64,000 bases of DNA from CAVPDE01 sp964580575 (GTDB lineage Bacteria > Desulfobacterota > DSM-4660 > Desulfatiglandales > HGW-15). The stretch covers positions 6,340 through 70,339 of the forward strand of contig CAZOLJ010000013.1 of assembly GCA_964580575.1 (NCBI GenBank). The letters are read 5' to 3'. A program made the translations under genes and the position numbers. How positions within the stretch are numbered: the first letter of the stretch is position 1; each line of letters opens with the position of its first letter. The notes beneath the pieces were generated by a model. It saw nothing but the letters and a program-made list of their open reading frames with translations, was not told the DNA's origin and searched no databases. Positions 61,000-64,000 of the stretch are shown here, piece by piece.

Positions 61000-62015
61000 G
61001 GGCGATGGTGCTCAAAGAGCCCTGTCCGATTGAAGCAGGGGGCAAGAAGCCTCTTGAGTCCGCTGTTCTTCCCATTCCCGCTCCCGCCCCTGATCACCTT
61101 CTGATCAAGGTCTCTGTTTGCGGCATTTGCCACACGGAAATCGATGAAATCGAGGGCCGGCTTGTGCCCCCCAAGTACCCCATTGTGCCGGGCCACGAAA
61201 TCGTGGGTAGAGTTCATGCGGTCGGGTCCCAAGTCCGGAAGTACAAACCCGGCGACCGTGTGGGCGTTGCCTGGATTCATTCCAGTTGCGGGCGATGCTC
61301 CTTCTGCGCCCGGGGAGATGAAAATCTTTGCGATCACTTTCGCGCCACGGGGCTTCACGCCCAAGGCGGCTATGCGGAGTACACCGTCGTGTCCCAGGAT
61401 TTCGCTTACCCCATTCCGCAGAGGTTCACGGACTCCCAAGCCGCTCCTCTTTTGTGCGCAGGGGTGATCGGGTACAGAGCGCTCAGACTCTCCGGCGCAA
61501 AGAGCGGCGAGGTGCTTGGACTTTACGGTTTCGGCGCCTCGGCGCACATTGCCATTCAGGTTGCAAAGCATCGGGGCTGCAAGGTCTTCGTGTTCACCCG
61601 AGAGGGCCAGAAGGGCCATCAGGACCTTGCTTTGAAGCTGGGGGCGGACTGGGTGGGAGTGACCGGAGAGATACCGCCTCAGAGACTGCGTTGCGCCATT
61701 GATTTCACCCCGGTTGGAGAGCCGGTCAGAGAAGCGTTGCGCGCGCTGGAAAAAGGGGGCCGCGTGGTGATCAATGCCATCCGCAAGGTCAACCCCATCC
61801 CTGAACTGGATTATGCTCAATTGCTCTGGCATGAAAGAGAAATCAAGAGCGTGGCGAACGTGGCCAGGCAGGACGCTCTGGAGTTTCTCCCCCTGGCGGC
61901 TCAGATCGGAATCCAGCCTGAGGTGCAGGAGTTCCCTCTGAACCGGGCGAATGATGCTTTGCTGCTGCTCAAGCAAGGCAGGATACAGGGGGCAGGAGTT
62001 CTGAGAATCGCCTAA
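60996..62015 (+). CDS. zinc-dependent alcohol dehydrogenase family protein
   Basis: 339 residues from a GTG that overlaps the PAS stop (GTGA); an ATG three codons later is possible. Catalytic-zinc motif VCGICHTEID and GHEIVGRVHAVG; structural-zinc cysteines CGRCSFCARGDENLC; nucleotide region GLYGFGASAHIAIQVAKHRG with GFGASA in place of GxGxxG. It oxidises or reduces an unknown alcohol or aldehyde. Confidence 0.88.
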   Translation: MRAMVLKEPCPIEAGGKKPLESAVLPIPAPAPDHLLIKVSVCGICHTEIDEIEGRLVPPKYPIVPGHEIVGRVHAVGSQVRKYKPGDRVGVAWIHSSCGRCSFCARGDENLCDHFRATGLHAQGGYAEYTVVSQDFAYPIPQRFTDSQAAPLLCAGVIGYRALRLSGAKSGEVLGLYGFGASAHIAIQVAKHRGCKVFVFTREGQKGHQDLALKLGADWVGVTGEIPPQRLRCAIDFTPVGEPVREALRALEKGGRVVINAIRKVNPIPELDYAQLLWHEREIKSVANVARQDALEFLPLAAQIGIQPEVQEFPLNRANDALLLLKQGRIQGAGVLRIA

Positions 62016-62389
62016 TCTCCCTCTTTGATTCTTTCATCGATGAGGGATCCGAGCTCTCCGCAGTCAAACCCCACATACGTTTTCTTCCCGTCCACGATAA
62101 ATGCCGGATACTTGAAAACCCTGTGCCGGATCTGCTTCCAAAGTCCAAGGGGAGATTGGGCCTCAATGACCTCAAAACGCACCCGGTGACGGTACAGGCG
62201 GGAGATCTCGGAAATGCAGCTCGAAAGATAGCACAGGGCCTCTTTCCAGTCTTCGGGATATTCCTCGTTGCACGATTGTCGCTCCTTGCCGTTCAGCCCC
62301 AGCGTGTTGAAGACCAAATTGCAGGATGGGCAAGCCATTTCCAGGCTCTGAAAGGTGGGCGCGATCACCTCAATGGTAATGGGAGTCAT
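62012..62389 (-). CDS. thioredoxin-like-fold protein with a CPSC pair
   Basis: 125 residues from the ATG at 62389 with gaaggag upstream; the frame further upstream codes repeat sequence. MACPSCNLVFNTLG has a C-x2-C pair, and KYPAFIVDGKKTYVGF recalls the thioredoxin cis-Pro region. It overlaps the ADH 3' end by 4 bases convergently. A redox role is inferred. Confidence 0.6.
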   Translation of the reverse strand: MTPITIEVIAPTFQSLEMACPSCNLVFNTLGLNGKERQSCNEEYPEDWKEALCYLSSCISEISRLYRHRVRFEVIEAQSPLGLWKQIRHRVFKYPAFIVDGKKTYVGFDCGELGSLIDERIKEGD

Positions 62390-62491
62390 GGGAGAATGCT
62401 CCTTCAAAAGCATTTTGAATCGAATCAAAGACCTTTTTTGCTCCCCGCAAGTCCCGCGGGCGATTCCTGACGCAGACCTCTGTCCGCAAGC

Positions 62492-62560
62492 GAATTTGGA
62501 TCCTGAAATCCGAATGTCGCATCTCGAATGACGAATCTCGAATGGTGAAGTCACAATGGT
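62492..62560. repeat. short family B repeat
   Basis: gaaatccgaatgtcgcatctcgaatgacgaatctcgaatgg-type strings upstream of the CPSC protein gene. Confidence 0.5.
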
Positions 62561-62583
62561 TGGGTTCTTTTCTTCGATGCGCT

Positions 62584-62941
62584 TTATTCATTATTCCGTT
62601 GCTGTTTTTCCAGCAACTCCCTTAGCTGAACAAAGAACTCGTTTCGTATCTCTTCTATTTTCAATACAGAGGGCAATGTAAGCCATCCTGTACTCCACTT
62701 TGGCAATGGTATCTGTCGGTGGCAAGGGTTCCAGGTTATGAGGATCGTTCTGACCGCCGTAGATAAAATGTCCATAACAGCACTGTAGTGTGAAACAATA
62801 AGGCAGTTTGTTAAACGCGTTGATCAGTTCAATTATGGGTTTATCGATCATGCCGTCGTGGAGACCAGCCAGATTTCTCTGCCTTTGATCCTGGTAATGT
62901 GGGTTTGATACAAATGCTTTAGGTTCTGTGAAGGTTTCCAA
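62584..62941 (-). pseudogene. frameshifted unknown gene
   Basis: The first frame (TTG start at 62941) codes a well-composed protein (DKPIIELINAFNKLPYCFTL, CCYGHFIYGGQNDPHN). Near 62670 the coding quality passes to another frame that reads IRNEFFVQLRELLEKQQRNN to the stop at 62584. One indel or a deletion of the middle would explain this. The function is unknown. Confidence 0.55.
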
Positions 62942-62956
62942 CTGTGCCGTTCCTGT

Positions 62957-63136
62957 TCATGGGATTATTGACACTGTCTTTCCGGCTAACCTCGAAATCA
63001 GCCGCGCGGGTTTCCCGTCGGCTGAAGTAAGGGGTTCGCCGTAGACGATTTATTCCATCGCCTCAGCGATCTTGATATCGCCCCTGAGCAACTCGTTGAC
63101 TACCGACGACCGATCGATCTCTTTTCTCATGTTCAT
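62957..63136 (-). pseudogene. small ORF interrupted by one stop codon
   Basis: Reading in one frame: NMRKEIDRSSVVNELLRGDI, IKIAEAME, TAA, then IVYGEPLTSADGKPARLISR to a TGA at 62957. The two halves look like one short protein cut by a stop. It lies between the RT/BrnT chimera and the frameshifted gene. Confidence 0.45.
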
Positions 63137-63205
63137 TCACCATAAGTTGTGGTTTCTTGTTTTGTTGCTTTTCGGCTTGAAATAATTCTGATCGAGACGG
63201 CCCCT

Positions 63206-63892
63206 TCACTTTCTTGCGGCTTCTTCAAAAGCCACCCCGTGTTTATCCAGATTATCGCTAGCTTTGGTTGGGTCCCACTCGAAATTATAGCGGATGATTC
63301 TCAAAACCCTCCGGTCCTTTACCCTCTTCGCTACCTCGTTCATCAGCTTGTCATGGTTCACTCGGTCAAAGAACTTCTCCACATCCATGTCCACCACCCA
63401 GCTAAACCCTTCCTTCACATACCGCTGGGCACGCGCTACCGCTTGGTGCGCATTCCTTCCCGGCCTGAACCCAAAGCTGGATTCAGAAAACTCCGGGTCC
63501 CATTCCGGCTGAAGCACTTGTAGAATCGCTTGTTGAATAAAGCGATCCACCACCGTGGGAATCCCCAGCTTGCGCACCCCTCCTCCCGGCTTCGGGATCT
63601 CTACCCGTTTGACCGGTTGGGGAATATATGCGCCTCGAAGAAGATCTTCCTTGAGTCGTGGCCAATGGTGCCTGAGATAGGGCGCAAGCCCCTCGACGGT
63701 CATGCCGTCTATCCCAGGGCTCCCGCCGTTGCGCTCCACTTGCTTGAGCGCCCGGATCAGATTGTCTCTTTCAACAACCCGCTCCATCAACTGTTCATCA
63801 TACGACGGACTCCCGCCTGCGGGCTCGCCACAGAACAGTATTCCCTCCATATGCAGGGGCAGCCACAATTGTATTGCCGGCCTACGGTTCAT
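63206..63892 (-). CDS. group II intron reverse transcriptase, truncated and fused to a BrnT-like fragment
   Basis: 228 residues. The first about 195 are the N-terminal RT of group II maturases: NGGSPGIDGMTVEGL, GGGVRKLGIPTVVDRFIQQA, SSFGFRPGRNAHQAV, and DMDVEKFFDRVNHDKLM; the catalytic YADD block is missing. The last 27 residues are NFEWDPTKASDNLDKHGVAF-like, the start of BrnT toxins, and then a stop. The junction lies near 63290. Both parts are incomplete, so this is a deletion or recombination scar, not a working enzyme or toxin. Confidence 0.85.
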   Translation of the reverse strand: MNRRPAIQLWLPLHMEGILFCGEPAGGSPSYDEQLMERVVERDNLIRALKQVERNGGSPGIDGMTVEGLAPYLRHHWPRLKEDLLRGAYIPQPVKRVEIPKPGGGVRKLGIPTVVDRFIQQAILQVLQPEWDPEFSESSFGFRPGRNAHQAVARAQRYVKEGFSWVVDMDVEKFFDRVNHDKLMNEVAKRVKDRRVLRIIRYNFEWDPTKASDNLDKHGVAFEEAARK

Positions 63893-64000
63893 GAGATACC
63901 CGCCACGATCGTCCCCTCACACCGTTCGGGCCTTCGTATGACTGCGTTACGGTTCCGCATATCCGTTTCTCCGCCTTTTGGCTTTGGAGTGCCTCACTAG
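63893..64000 (-). ncRNA. part of a group II intron RNA (5' side of the RT ORF)
   Basis: Minus-strand pieces such as gtgaggcactcc and catacgaaggcc resemble the domain sequences that precede the ORF in bacterial class C/D-like group II introns. The remainder lies outside the window. Confidence 0.5.

Overview
The window reads as a chromosomal segment of an anaerobic, GC-moderate Gram-negative bacterium, most likely a deltaproteobacterial (Desulfobacterota) lineage. The assignment is inferred from gene content: a two-subunit glycine decarboxylase, a GcvT-GlyA fusion, an MglA GTPase next to DUF4388/cNMP-binding proteins, an AMMECR1/AmrS operon, and an IscS homologue of the type known from Archaeoglobus that lacks the PLP lysine. 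No rRNA, tRNA, prophage or CRISPR array was found. The DNA is mostly dense operons separated by short intergenic spaces that hold several families of palindromic interspersed repeats.

Layout. 1-1551: 3'-truncated GspA/ExeA-type ATPase (minus). 1807-5828: AMMECR1 / membrane spermidine-synthase-like / AmrS radical SAM operon (minus). 5829-6519: nested palindrome and repeats. 6520-21033: a long minus-strand locus that looks like purine/ureide use: oxamate-carbamoyltransferase-type proteins (AllH-, AllF- and AllG-like plus a 59-residue protein), cyclase-family hydrolase, cytosine-deaminase-like amidohydrolase, BMP/nucleoside-type ABC importer, two subunits of a xanthine-dehydrogenase-type molybdoenzyme and a small HTH/zinc-ribbon regulator. 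21014-24952: 1312-residue exported protein with Calx-beta-like repeats around a seven-repeat RCC1 propeller. 25071-28249: yceD-rpmF-fabG-acpP-fabF operon with a clear promoter and terminator. 28533-33753: two unassigned genes, then a likely cell-polarity/signalling cluster with MglA. 33754-34548: gene-free, AT-rich, with two terminators and a probable small RNA. 34549-38461: gltX, serA and a kinase-fold-like partner. 38503-41522: SDR, CoA-transferase, STAS protein. 41693-53289: serine/glycine/one-carbon block (atypical SerB, SbnI/SerK-like protein, GcvT-GlyA fusion, Lpd, Lrp-type regulator, GcvH, GcvPA, GcvPB, LipA). 53425-57101: small metabolic and membrane genes. 57150-59861: Rrf2 regulator, IscU with an added zinc ribbon, lysine-less IscS, thioredoxin. 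60036-64000: YHS protein, alcohol dehydrogenase and a decayed end with frameshifted genes and a group II intron RT fused to a BrnT-like fragment.

How the genes work together. SerA, SerB and the SerK-like protein act at serine/phosphoserine. The GlyA domain interconverts serine and glycine, and GcvT/H/PA/PB/Lpd with LipA interconvert glycine with CO2, ammonia and methylene-THF, probably under the adjacent Lrp-type regulator. The purine locus would import a purine or ureide, oxidise it, hydrolyse it and end in a carbamoyl transfer. The Fe-S module appears adapted to sulfide-rich cells. The most notable observations are the IscS homologue with Ser where the PLP lysine should be, the SerK-like/atypical SerB pair, the carbamoyltransferase-type purine locus, the candidate RNA upstream of gltX, and the RT/BrnT chimera.
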